From G963666705 sp963666705 (GTDB lineage: Bacteria > Pseudomonadota > Alphaproteobacteria > CADEGL01): a stretch of DNA of 64,000 nucleotides. The stretch lies in assembly GCA_963666705.2 (NCBI GenBank), contig CAXXKO010000013.1, positions 1 to 64,000 on the forward strand, written 5' to 3'. Each line of letters opens with the position of its first letter. Positions within the stretch are counted from its first letter, which is position 1. Both the position numbers and the translations under genes were made by a program. Shown here in pieces: positions 26,412 through 34,150 of the stretch. A model generated the notes under the pieces. The model saw nothing but the letters and a program-made list of their open reading frames with translations. It made no database searches and was not told where the DNA came from.

Positions 26412-27623
26412 TCAGGCCGCGGCGCGCAACTCGAGCCGGGCCCAGATCTCGCTGAGCGCGTGTACGAGATCGGTCATCATGACGTCGGTGTGGAGCGGGC
26501 CCGGCGTGATGCGCAGGCGCTCCGTGCCCTTGGGCACGGTCGGGTAGTTGATGGGCTGGATATAGATGCCGTAGGTATCGAGGAGGGTGTCCGTGACCTG
26601 CTTGCACAGCATGGGATCGCCCACCAGGGCGGGGACGATGTGTGTCTCCGACGGCATCAGCGGCAGGTCCGCCTTCTCGAGCATCGCCTTGAGGCGCGCC
26701 GCGCGCTCCTGCTGGCTTTCCCGCTCGCGGTCGCTTTCCTTGAGGTGGCGCACGCTCGCTAGTGCCGCCCCGACGATGGCCGGCGGCAGCGAGGTGGTGA
26801 AGATGAACCCGGGCGCATGGCTGCGGATGGCATCGATCAGCGCCGCCGACCCCGCGATATAGCCGCCCATGACGCCGAACGCCTTGGCCAGCGTGCCCTC
26901 GATGACCGTGAGCCGGTGCATGAGGCCCTCGCGCGCCGCGACGCCGCCGCCGCGCGGCCCGTAGAGGCCGACGGCATGGACCTCGTCGAGATAGGTCATG
27001 GCGCCGTAGCGGTCGGCGAGGTCGCAGAGGGCGGCGATGGGTGCTATGTCGCCGTCCATGGAATAGACCGATTCGAACGCGATCATCTTGGGCGCATCCG
27101 CGGGCGCCGCCCGCAGCAGCGCCTCGAGATGCGCGAGGTCGTTGTGGCGGAAGATCTTCTTCTCGGCCCCACTGTGGCGGATACCGGCGATCATCGAGGC
27201 GTGGTTCAAGGAATCGGAGAATGTAATGCAGCCCGGCAGCAGCCTCGCGATGGTGCTGAGGCAGGCCTCGTTGGCCACATAGCCCGAGGTGAAGACGAGC
27301 GCCGCCTCCTTGGCGTGGAGATCGGCCAGCTCCGCCTCCAAGAGGACATGGAGGTGGGTGGTGCCGGAGATGTTCCGCGTCCCGCCGTTGCCCGCGCCCA
27401 TGCGCGCGACCGCGTCCGTCATGGCGTTGAGCACGACCGGGTTCTGTCCCATGCCGAGATAGTCGTTCGAGCACCAGATGACCACGTCCCGCGTCTCTCC
27501 GTTGCGCCGGTTGCGCGCGATGGGAAAGCTTCCGGCCCGGCGCTCGAGATCCGCGAAAACCCGGTAACGGCCTTCATTCTTCACCTGATGAACGGCGTCC
27601 TGAAAACGAGCTTCGTAATCCAT
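26412..27623 (-). CDS. hemA: 5-aminolevulinate synthase
   Basis: 403 aa from the ATG after GGAGAG. It condenses glycine and succinyl-CoA into 5-aminolevulinate, the first step of the Shemin tetrapyrrole pathway. Alpha-oxoamine synthase motifs are present: WCSNDYLGMG, GNGGTRNISGT, DEVHAVGLYG and the PLP lysine in GTLAKAFGVMGGY. The frame is intact and of normal length. An FNR-type box lies about 120 bp upstream (27743-27756), with a mobile island inserted directly beyond it. Placement among nitrite and NO genes suggests an anaerobically induced copy. Confidence 0.95.
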   Translation of the reverse strand: MDYEARFQDAVHQVKNEGRYRVFADLERRAGSFPIARNRRNGETRDVVIWCSNDYLGMGQNPVVLNAMTDAVARMGAGNGGTRNISGTTHLHVLLEAELADLHAKEAALVFTSGYVANEACLSTIARLLPGCITFSDSLNHASMIAGIRHSGAEKKIFRHNDLAHLEALLRAAPADAPKMIAFESVYSMDGDIAPIAALCDLADRYGAMTYLDEVHAVGLYGPRGGGVAAREGLMHRLTVIEGTLAKAFGVMGGYIAGSAALIDAIRSHAPGFIFTTSLPPAIVGAALASVRHLKESDRERESQQERAARLKAMLEKADLPLMPSETHIVPALVGDPMLCKQVTDTLLDTYGIYIQPINYPTVPKGTERLRITPGPLHTDVMMTDLVHALSEIWARLELRAAA

Positions 27624-27742
27624 GAGGGGCTCTCCTCGACATCTGTCCCGCGCACCTGGCGGACCGGCCTCGAGCAAACAACCGCTCTGGAGGTACGCCG
27701 GGCCGCTTGTCCCCTTGTTACCGGAAGGACGTGGAGAAGGGA

Positions 27743-27756
27743 TTGATTTGGATCAA
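27743..27756 (-). promoter_or_regulatory. FNR/NNR-type box upstream of hemA, at an island junction
   Basis: TTGAT-TTGG-ATCAA, a perfect consensus box. The 8-bp target duplication GATCAACG of the 27759-33486 island overlaps its right half-site, so the box survived on the hemA side. Only the half-site GATCAACG remains on the far side at 33487. Confidence 0.82.
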
Positions 27757-27815
27757 CGCGTGCCTATCCGGTTAATACCAACGGCCCATAAGAATGACCC
27801 GTTGTATGTTCCCTC

Positions 27816-27921
27816 AAGCGCCGGGCGGGCGCGTCCGCGCCCTTGGCTTACCTCGCATAAGCTCGGGCGCGCGGTCGCGCTTGCCAGCGGTCGATGAGTC
27901 AAGCTCATCGGCCGCTGGTAT
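27816..27921. repeat. 106-bp dispersed repeat, copy 2
   Basis: Matches 1-106 with only a few differences and has the same end point at CTGGTAT. On its right lies TAAGACAGACACCCACTACA, then an IS256-type transposase remnant. The bases between the island end and this repeat (27777-27815) show no feature. Confidence 0.75.
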
Positions 27922-27935
27922 AAGACAGACACCCA

Positions 27936-28256
27936 CTACATATAGAGTAAACGGCGCGCCATGCCGACACCGCCCAATCGGCTGCTTTTGACTCGAAGCC
28001 GACCTTCACTTTGCCGCCGTGGTAGGCGATCTCGCTCCGGGTCGTGCCCCATCGATGGCCCTTGCGCTCGCCCGAGCGGGCGTGGCGCGAACCGCACAAG
28101 GCTTCCGCGTCCGCCGACATCATCTCGTTCAAAGACTCGAGGCCCGCCAAAAGGCAGAAGCGATCGACGCTCATGCGCAGATCGTCGAAGGCCTCCGGCA
28201 TCGATGGCAAGAGCCGACAGGATGGTTCCGAGGAACGGTCGTTGCGTCTTGGTCAT
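27936..28256 (-). pseudogene. IS256-family transposase N-terminal remnant, frameshifted
   Basis: The first frame gives MTKTQRPFLGTILSALAIDA, and the adjacent frame continues MPEAFDDLRMSVDRFCLLAGL and then SGERKGHRWGTTRSEIAYHG. This is the start of an IS256/Mutator-type transposase with a frameshift around 28200. It ends near 27936 after GGKVKV and lacks the whole DDE domain. It is a decayed fragment carried on the island. Confidence 0.7.
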
Positions 28257-28304
28257 GGCGTCGTTCTCCTGGAATCAGCACCCAGAGCCTAGCGGCTCCA
28301 GGCG

Positions 28305-28491
28305 GAGGAGGAGCCGTAGTGACCTTCACCGGCCAGTGGAGGGCGGCCGTGGCCGCGCGCGGGTCACAAAGTCGAAGCCGACGTACCGAATTTCCCGCCC
28401 GCCACTTTCCTTCGACATGAGGGAGGAGGAGCCGTAGTGACCTTCACCGGCCAGTGGAGGGCGGCCGTGGCCGCGCGCGGGTCACAAAGTC
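28305..28491. repeat. Direct repeat of a 69-bp unit, spacing 118 bp
   Basis: Bases 28305-28373 and 28423-28491 are identical over the stretch from GAGGAGCCGTAGTGACCTTC to GGGTCACAAAGTC. The second copy contains the stop codon of the CoA-transferase gene, so duplication of the gene's 3' edge is likely. No gene is seen between 28257 and 28481. Confidence 0.8.
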
Positions 28492-29972
28492 TGATTCGCC
28501 TCCCAATGTATCTGCCGCAGCGTGAAAATCTCCGTGGCCCTATGGGGTACCCGCCGGGGATATAGAGGGTCCGGCCCCCAGCCGAGCTCGAGCGTGTCCG
28601 AGCCCGGTGCCGCGGCCGCGCGCGCGCTCATGGAAGGCGTTCGCTCGAACTGGATGGGGGGCGCCACACGCGTGAGCAGACCGAGGCGGCTGTCCTGGTC
28701 GACCAGGTATTTCTCGAGATCCTCTTGGGTTATGGGCACGGGGGACTCCTTGTTCCGGCAATGGCGCGCGCCCAACATCGCGGTCTTGGCCAAAGCCACG
28801 CGAACGAGCCAGCTCCCCCCTTCCGTGGCGCGACGGATCAAGGCGGCCATCACGCCGAGGGCCCCCAAGAAACCGGTTCCGTAATCGTTGAAGTAGGCGG
28901 GAGCGAGGCTTAGCCGATCCCTGTTCGCGCTGTGAATACTCGCAAATCCCGTACACGCTTGCGCGAGCTGCTCCCATCCACGGCGCCCTGCCCACGGACC
29001 CTGAAAACCGTAGCAATCGACTTGCACGCAGATAAGATTCCTCTTTCGCCGCGTCAGCTCCTCGACCGTGAGCCCCGCCTTCGCCATGGCGCCGGGACGG
29101 AGGCCATCGACGAGGACGTCGGTGGTCTCGAGTAGCTTGAAGATCAAGGCGCGGTCGTGTTCGAGGCTGTAGTCCAGGTATGTGGCCTTCTTGCCCCACC
29201 CGGTCTCCACTTCGAACGGGAGGACGTGGTCCAGGTATGGATGACGCCCGTGAATCACATCCGCCCCCTGGTCGGCGAGGGTGCGGCCGATGGTCGGCCC
29301 GGCGAGCACCCGGGCGAACTCGAGAACCCGGAGCTTCTCGAGCGGGCGAAACACGTCGTCCGAGAAGGGCTCCGGCTCTCCATCCGCGATCTTGGTCAGC
29401 TCGATCACCGGCACATCGGCGATCGAGCTCCCTTGTGGATGGGCGAGCCACTCTTCCCGGTCGCGGACGATCGCCGCGCAGAGGCCCAACTCGGAGAGCC
29501 GGTCCTCCAAGTCCTGTGCGTCGTGCCGCATGGTCGCCTCGGCGATCGAGTCATGTTCGCCGACGCAGCCGAGGAACTGGAGGATGCCTTCGCGCAGGTG
29601 AGAGTACGCCCCATTGTAAACGATATGCCGACCGTCCTTCGTCGCGTAGAAGTCGTTCACGGGCGTGTGCACAGGCGCGATATCGAGCTGCCAGCCTTCC
29701 TGGAAATGATAGGCAACCGAATTGAGCATCAGGCCCGCGTGCCGTCGGTCGAGACGCATGGCCTGCGAGCCGAGGCCCCGCATTTGGCCGATCGTCGCCG
29801 TGGCCAAGCCGATCGCCCCGAGCAATGCTGCCGCAAAATCATGGGCGGCAATTGGCGAGTCGATGTATCCGGGCTCCTGGACAATTTCGAGTCGACTCTC
29901 CGAATCGAACTGGACGCCCAATTGTCCGGTAATCTCTTCGAACAGTTGTCGCTGCGTTTCCGTCCAATTCAT
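28482..29972 (-). CDS. CaiB/BaiF (family III) CoA-transferase-like protein
   Basis: 496 aa, CoA-transferase family III. The diagnostic segment LRVLEFARVLAGPTIGRTLA is at about residue 215, followed by VLVDGLRPGAMAKAGLTVEEL. In family members a catalytic Asp lies in the region that here reads RRGWEQLAQACTG; the residue at that spot appears to be Glu. The N-terminal 200 aa look like a divergent, partial first copy of the domain. It is the only metabolic cargo of the island. The 3' end lies in a duplicated unit and may be altered. Substrate unknown. Confidence 0.8.
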   Translation of the reverse strand: MNWTETQRQLFEEITGQLGVQFDSESRLEIVQEPGYIDSPIAAHDFAAALLGAIGLATATIGQMRGLGSQAMRLDRRHAGLMLNSVAYHFQEGWQLDIAPVHTPVNDFYATKDGRHIVYNGAYSHLREGILQFLGCVGEHDSIAEATMRHDAQDLEDRLSELGLCAAIVRDREEWLAHPQGSSIADVPVIELTKIADGEPEPFSDDVFRPLEKLRVLEFARVLAGPTIGRTLADQGADVIHGRHPYLDHVLPFEVETGWGKKATYLDYSLEHDRALIFKLLETTDVLVDGLRPGAMAKAGLTVEELTRRKRNLICVQVDCYGFQGPWAGRRGWEQLAQACTGFASIHSANRDRLSLAPAYFNDYGTGFLGALGVMAALIRRATEGGSWLVRVALAKTAMLGARHCRNKESPVPITQEDLEKYLVDQDSRLGLLTRVAPPIQFERTPSMSARAAAAPGSDTLELGWGPDPLYPRRVPHRATEIFTLRQIHWEANQTL

Positions 29973-30599
29973 CACACGTTCCCCTCGTTCGGACTTCGCG
30001 GCGAATTGGCGAGTATAGGGTGCATGCTCCGGGGATTCGCCCCTGGATGCCAGGAAATCGTCGATCCGCCGCGCCGCGCCACGGCCAGCGATTGAATCGT
30101 GACGGCCAAAGCGCTCACGCTCGGGGCTCCGACACAGTGCAAACGGAGCCGGTCATGCAGTTGTCGCGCGAGGAGCTTCTCGCCGCCTACCGCTCGACGC
30201 GGACATCCGCAAAACCCGTCCGCTGGGGATCATGGCGATTGTGGGTCGGGTTCGCGGTTGCCGCACAAGCCGCGCAACGCGATTTATTCGCCCAAACATC
30301 TGGGGCTTCCCGGCCGGGGCAATGGACAAGAAAAGCACCAAGAAAGCCGCGCCGGTGCCAGGTAACACGGGGGATGGTGATGCGAAGAGGCCTGTTGGCT
30401 AAAGTCGAAACATTTCTGATTGTTAATGGCGCCAGTGGCGCCAGCGGCTCGACAGCCGACCCGCCTGGCTGTTAGTATTTGGGTACAATGAAACGCCCTT
30501 TACCTTTATCCAGTCAAGTTACTGACTGCTGACTGACGACTGACGGGTCCGCGGGTTGTTGAAATCTCGGCCGGCAGCCGCCAACAGGGAGACGACACC
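29973..30599. other. Intergenic stretch upstream of the peptide array, no firm gene
   Basis: A frame at 30154 begins MQLSREELLAAYRSTRT, which resembles the first residues of E1-alpha dehydrogenase subunits, then turns into unlike sequence; I treat it as a remnant. From about 30536 the sequence GACTGACGGGTCCGCGGGTT begins, shared with the upstream regions of the other peptide genes. Confidence 0.5.
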
Positions 30600-30869
30600 A
30601 TGACGATGACCAAAGCCATTGCGCGCGCCTGGACCGACGCGGACTACAAAGCCAAGCTGTTGAGCGACCCTCATGCCGCCCTGGCCGAGGTCGGTGTCGC
30701 GGTTCCCGCGGGCACGACCGTGAAGGTGATGGAGAACACGGCCGAGACCCACCACCTGGTGCTGCCGGCGAGCCCGGCCGCCGCCGGTGAGCTCTCCAGC
30801 GAGGAGCTGGAGAAGATCGCGGGGGGTAGTGGGGGTAAGTGTCCTAAACAAATGGTTCTAACCAACTAG
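30600..30869 (+). CDS. NHLP-leader RiPP precursor peptide 1
   Basis: 89 aa. The leader is of the nitrile-hydratase-like type (W11, LLSDPHAALAEVGVAVPAG, then SSEELEKIAGG) and ends in a Gly-Gly at 75-76, the usual site for C39-peptidase/ABC export. The predicted core is SGGKCPKQMVLTN, with one cysteine. The stop TAG straddles the left end of the IS5 insertion; without the insertion it would be TAA, so the peptide is unchanged. The upstream 60 bp and leader are nearly the same as in copy 2. No modifying enzyme is nearby. Confidence 0.85.
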   Translation: MTMTKAIARAWTDADYKAKLLSDPHAALAEVGVAVPAGTTVKVMENTAETHHLVLPASPAAAGELSSEELEKIAGGSGGKCPKQMVLTN

Positions 30870-31709
30870 GGTCTGTTGAGATTTAGGATTCCCAAACGGC
30901 ATAATATGTGATTCAAACTTTCTTTTGGAGGAGGTTTGAATGACATCGGAGCGTTTTGTGATCACCGATAGGCAGTGGGCGCGGATGGAGCCGCATTGTC
31001 TTGGCAAGAAGACGGACCCTGGCCGAACGGGTGGCGATGGCCGGTTGTTTTTGGAGGCGGTTCTTTGGATCGCGCGGACCGGCTGTCCATGGCGTGACTT
31101 GCCGGTACGGTTCGGCAAGTGGAATACGGTGTTCAAGCGGTTTCGTGATTGGGTCAAAGCCGATGTTTTCAAACGGATATTCGACGCCGTGTCAGACGAT
31201 CCAGACATGGAGTTTGCGATGATCGACGGCACAATCGTCAAGGTTCATCGGCACGGCCAGGGCGCAAAAGGGGGACTCAAAGCCAGGCTATCGGCAAGTC
31301 AAGGGGCGGGTTGAGCACCAAAATCCTGGCCCTGACGGATGCGCTTGGCAATCTGGTCCGCTTTGTTCTCTTGCCCGGACAACGCCATGACACCGTCGGC
31401 GTCGCCCCGCTCATCGAGAATATCGAATTCGGCGGCCTGATCGCCGACAAGGCGTTCGATTCGAATTGGATCATCGAAAACATGAACGAACGGGGCGTGC
31501 AAATCGTCATATCCCAACGCCCGCAGCGTCTCCAGCCACTGGACATCGATAGCGAAATCTATAAATGGCGACACCTGATCGAGAATTTCTTTTGCAAACT
31601 CAAGGAGTTCAAGCGTATCGCCATGCGAAGCGAAAAAACCGACGACAGTTTCGAGGCCATGATCTACCTCTGTTCAGCAATCATCAATTCACGATGAATC
31701 TCAACAGGC
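30869..31709 (+). mobile_element. IS5-family (IS427-like) element, 841 bp
   Basis: The terminal repeats are GGGTCTGTTGAGATT at 30869 and AATCTCAACAGGCCC ending at 31709, inverted with one mismatch. It is flanked by TA on both sides (30867-30868 and 31710-31711), a duplication typical of the IS427 group. It inserted exactly at the stop codon of peptide gene 1. Confidence 0.9.
30940..31697 (+). CDS. IS5-family transposase, two frames joined by frameshift
   Basis: The first frame (30940-31314) gives ITDRQWARMEPHCLG, the CPWRDLP motif and the first catalytic Asp (MIDGTIVKVHRH). At the A4G5 run near 31266-31274 the reading must shift to the second frame (to 31697): GKSRGGLSTKI, then D in LIADKAFDSNWI and E in IENFFCKLKEFKRIA. 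IS427-type elements use programmed frameshifting at such runs, so the gene is probably functional. Confidence 0.88.
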
Positions 31710-31839
31710 CCTAACCCGGTAGTCGGTAGCAACTGACTTTTCACCCAGTAAAACTGACTGATGGGCCTGAGGTCCGCGGGTTGTTGAAATCGGGCTGAAT
31801 CGGGCCCTGGCCGGCAGCCGCCAACAGGGAGACGACACC

Positions 31840-32112
31840 ATGACGATGACCAAAGCCATTGCGCGCGTCTGGACTGACGCGGACTACAAAGCCAAGCTGT
31901 TGAGCGACCCTCATGCCGCCCTGGCCGAGGTCGGTGTCGCGGTTCCCGCGGGCACGACCGTGAAGGTGCTCGAGGACACGGCCGGTACCCGACACCTGGT
32001 CCTGCCGGTGACCCCGGCCGCGGCCGGTGAGCTCTCCAGCGAGGAGCTGGAGAAGATCGCGGGGGGTCGCACGGGTGGTCCCAACATCAACGGGGCCGGT
32101 AACGCCTCCTAA
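31840..32112 (+). CDS. NHLP-leader RiPP precursor peptide 2
   Basis: 90 aa. Residues 1-76 match peptide 1 except at nine or so positions (for example KVLEDTAGTRH against KVMENTAETHH) and end with the same EKIAGG. The core differs completely: RTGGPNINGAGNAS, rich in Gly and Asn and without cysteine. Conserved leader with divergent core is the classic pattern of RiPP precursor families. A ribosome site CAGGGAGACGAC precedes the ATG, as in copies 1 and 3. Confidence 0.85.
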   Translation: MTMTKAIARVWTDADYKAKLLSDPHAALAEVGVAVPAGTTVKVLEDTAGTRHLVLPVTPAAAGELSSEELEKIAGGRTGGPNINGAGNAS

Positions 32113-32164
32113 CCCAGTCGACTGACGGGTCCGGTCCCGCGACTCCCTCATCCCAGTCACTGAC

Positions 32165-32272
32165 TGGCGGGTCCGAGGTCCGCGGGTTGTTGAAATCGGG
32201 CTGTATCAGGCCTTGGCCGGCAGCCGCCAACAGGGAGACGACACCATGACGATGACCAAAGCCATTGGTTGA
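32165..32272 (+). pseudogene. NHLP-leader precursor copy 3, stub
   Basis: The upstream region (from GGCGGGTCCGAGGTCCGCGG) and the start ATG at 32246 repeat copies 1 and 2, but the frame matches for only seven codons (MTMTKAI) and then hits TGA at 32270-32272. The leader and core are lost. The following 115 bp up to IS1595 copy B show no gene; AACCCTATATGTAATGGGT at about 32361-32379 is nearly the inverse of ACCCACTACATATAGAGTA at about 27930, possibly ends of an older element. Confidence 0.8.
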
Positions 32273-32387
32273 GGCCGGCGGAGGTCAAATTTAGCTGGTT
32301 GGGTGGCCTGTCCCGACTTCGGCTGTTGGCTAATTGCCGCGTAAAAGGCACGTGTGCGGCAACCCTATATGTAATGGGTATCTGCAT

Positions 32388-33462
32388 CGTCCCTATCCGG
32401 TTAATGCAGGTAGCGACCGAGTGTTCTTTATATGTTCGCTCTAAGGGTGTACTGTTCCCGCCTCTGAGGATTGGTCGGGAGACAGGGCATGAGCGGCTTG
32501 TTGACGTTCCAAGAGCGCTACCGAGACGAGGAATCGTGCATCCTGGCCTTGGCGGATCGACGCTGGCCGTCTGGGTTTGCGTGCGCCCGCTGCGGGCACC
32601 GGCGGGGCTATCGGCACAAGGCGCGGGCGCGCGTCTTCGAATGCGCGGCTTGCGGTCGTCAAGAGTCGGTGACGGCGGGAACCATCTTCCACCGCACCCG
32701 CACACCGTTGCCCAAATGGTTCCTGGCGGCGTGGTTGATGGGGCGGGACAAGCGCGGGGTCTCGGCCCTGTTCCTGGCGCGCGAGCTGGGGCTTCGCTAT
32801 GAGACCGCATGGCTGATGGCTCACAAGCTGCGCCATGGCTTGGCGGAGCGGCCGGATGCGTTGCTGGACGGCATGGTCGAGGTCGATGAGAGCTACTACG
32901 GCGGGCGCGGCAAGCCCGAGAGCCGGGGCCGCGGGATGGCCAATGCCAACAAGAGCCTGCTCGTGCTGGCGGTGGAGAAGGTGGCGGTGGCGCCGGGCAA
33001 GGGGGTCGAGGGCAGCGGCTTCGTCGCCGGCCGGGCGCGGCTTGCCATCCTGCCCCGGGCCAATGCCGAGCAGCTCGGCGGCTTCGTGCGGGCCGCCGTG
33101 ACGCCGGGCGCGCGCCTGCTGACCGACGATTTCAAGGGCTATGCCGGGCTCGGCGCCGTCTACCGGCACCAGCCCACCGTCCAAGGCCAAGGCAAGAACG
33201 CCGAGACGCAGATGCCGATCATCCACGTCCTGTTCAGCAACCTCAAGACCTGGCTCAACGGCACCTACCATGGCGTCAGCGCCAAGCACTTGCCGCGCTA
33301 TGGCCGGGAATGGGCCTATCGCTTCAACCGCCGCCGGCGGATCGACGACCTCGGCGACTTCGTCCTGAGCCGCGCCATGGCCCGGCCAACCATCACATAC
33401 CGCCAGTTGATCCACGGTCTGCAACCCAACGACGCGCTACCTGCATTAACCGGATAGGGACG
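32388..33462 (+). mobile_element. IS1595-family insertion sequence, copy B (1075 bp)
   Basis: Same length and ends as copy A at 2268-3342, in opposite orientation, with an 8-bp target duplication. The near identity of both copies indicates recent transposition in this genome. Confidence 0.95.
32489..33457 (+). CDS. IS1595 family transposase, copy B
   Basis: 322 aa; same domains as copy A (zinc ribbon CARCGH/CAACGR; VDESYYGGR and LTDDFKGY acidic residues). It carries Asp, Gly and Gly at the three positions where copy A has Glu, Ala and Arg. Start chosen at the ATG after GGAGACAGGGC. Appears intact, and could also act on the related island ends, which is inference. Confidence 0.93.
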   Translation: MSGLLTFQERYRDEESCILALADRRWPSGFACARCGHRRGYRHKARARVFECAACGRQESVTAGTIFHRTRTPLPKWFLAAWLMGRDKRGVSALFLARELGLRYETAWLMAHKLRHGLAERPDALLDGMVEVDESYYGGRGKPESRGRGMANANKSLLVLAVEKVAVAPGKGVEGSGFVAGRARLAILPRANAEQLGGFVRAAVTPGARLLTDDFKGYAGLGAVYRHQPTVQGQGKNAETQMPIIHVLFSNLKTWLNGTYHGVSAKHLPRYGREWAYRFNRRRRIDDLGDFVLSRAMARPTITYRQLIHGLQPNDALPALTG

Positions 33463-33488
33463 ATCTGCATTGACCGGATAGGCACGGA

Positions 33489-34150
33489 TCAACGCTCCCA
33501 CGCGGCGCCGAAAACGCGCCTGCGCCCGTCGGCATCGACGGTGATGGCGCGGGTGCCGCGCTCCCGCCGCACGAGGCGCGCGCCCGCCCGCGGTGGGAGG
33601 ACGTAGAGCGCCGTCGAAAGCGCGTCCGCCAGGGCCGCCCGCCTCGCGATCACCGTGGTGACGCGATAGCGGCCCGGGCTGCGCCCGGAGGCGGGATCGA
33701 GGATGTGGTGGTGACGCGCGGAAGCCTCGAACGGGGTGGCGCGGCCGCTCGAGGTCGCCACCGCGCGGTTGACCAGATCGAGGGTGGCCACCGGGCGCGC
33801 CGGCCGAAGCGGATCGGGGATGCGCACGCGCCAGCCGCGCCCGGCGCCGGGCGCCTCGAGGGCCGAAGTCTCGCCGAGCTGAACCAGGACCCGGTCGAAA
33901 CCCGCGTCACGCAACAGCTCGGCAACGCGGTCGGTGACGAAGCCCTGGGCGATGCCGTTGAGGGTGAGGGCCATGCCGGGCCGCGCGAGCCGCACCCCGG
34001 CGCCCGTGAGGTCGATGCCGGCCGCGCCGACGAGGGCCCGCGCCGCGTCGATCGCCCGCCGGCCCGGCCCCGCGGGATCGGCGCCGGGCCGGGCAAAGTG
34101 GTCGGCATGGAGGCGCCACAAGGGCTGAACCGTCACATCGAATGCGCCGC
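33489..34150 (-). pseudogene. ApbE/NosX-like FAD:protein FMN transferase, 5'-truncated
   Basis: ApbE proteins attach FMN to a threonine of periplasmic electron-transfer proteins; NosX and NirX are denitrification versions. The fragment begins in mid-family at RTAGGAFDVTVQPLW and contains the conserved LTLNGIAQGFVTDRVAELL, GETSALE and HHHILDPASGRSPG. About 90-100 N-terminal residues, including the signal peptide, are missing. At about 34150 it meets the nirF fragment head to head. The stop codon overlaps the target duplication of the island, so this gene originally ended right beside the hemA FNR box. Confidence 0.82.

Larger units (their letters stand above)
32380..33470. repeat. 8-bp target-site duplication of IS1595 copy B
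   Basis: ATCTGCAT occurs at 32380-32387 and 33463-33470, directly outside the element. The right copy is itself part of the older island end (CTGCATTGACCGGATAGGCA), so IS1595 copy B landed in a related inverted repeat. Confidence 0.92.
27759..33486. mobile_element. 5.7-kb mobile island with IS1595-like ends and 8-bp target duplication
   Basis: The ends are CGTGCCTATCCGGTTAAT (27759-27776) and its inverse ATTGACCGGATAGGCACG (33469-33486), 17 of 18 matching and closely related to the IS1595 ends at 2268. GATCAACG is duplicated outside (27751-27758 and 33487-33494). The interior holds an IS256 remnant, a CoA-transferase gene, an NHLP peptide array, an IS5 element and IS1595 copy B. No transposase is clearly its own, so it was probably moved in trans by an IS1595-type enzyme. 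Removing it places hemA directly behind apbE. Confidence 0.8.

Noticed and set aside
30154..30475. Dehydrogenase E1-alpha gene start
   Set aside because: Only the first 15 or so residues resemble the family; the rest has no recognisable motif and the frame is short.
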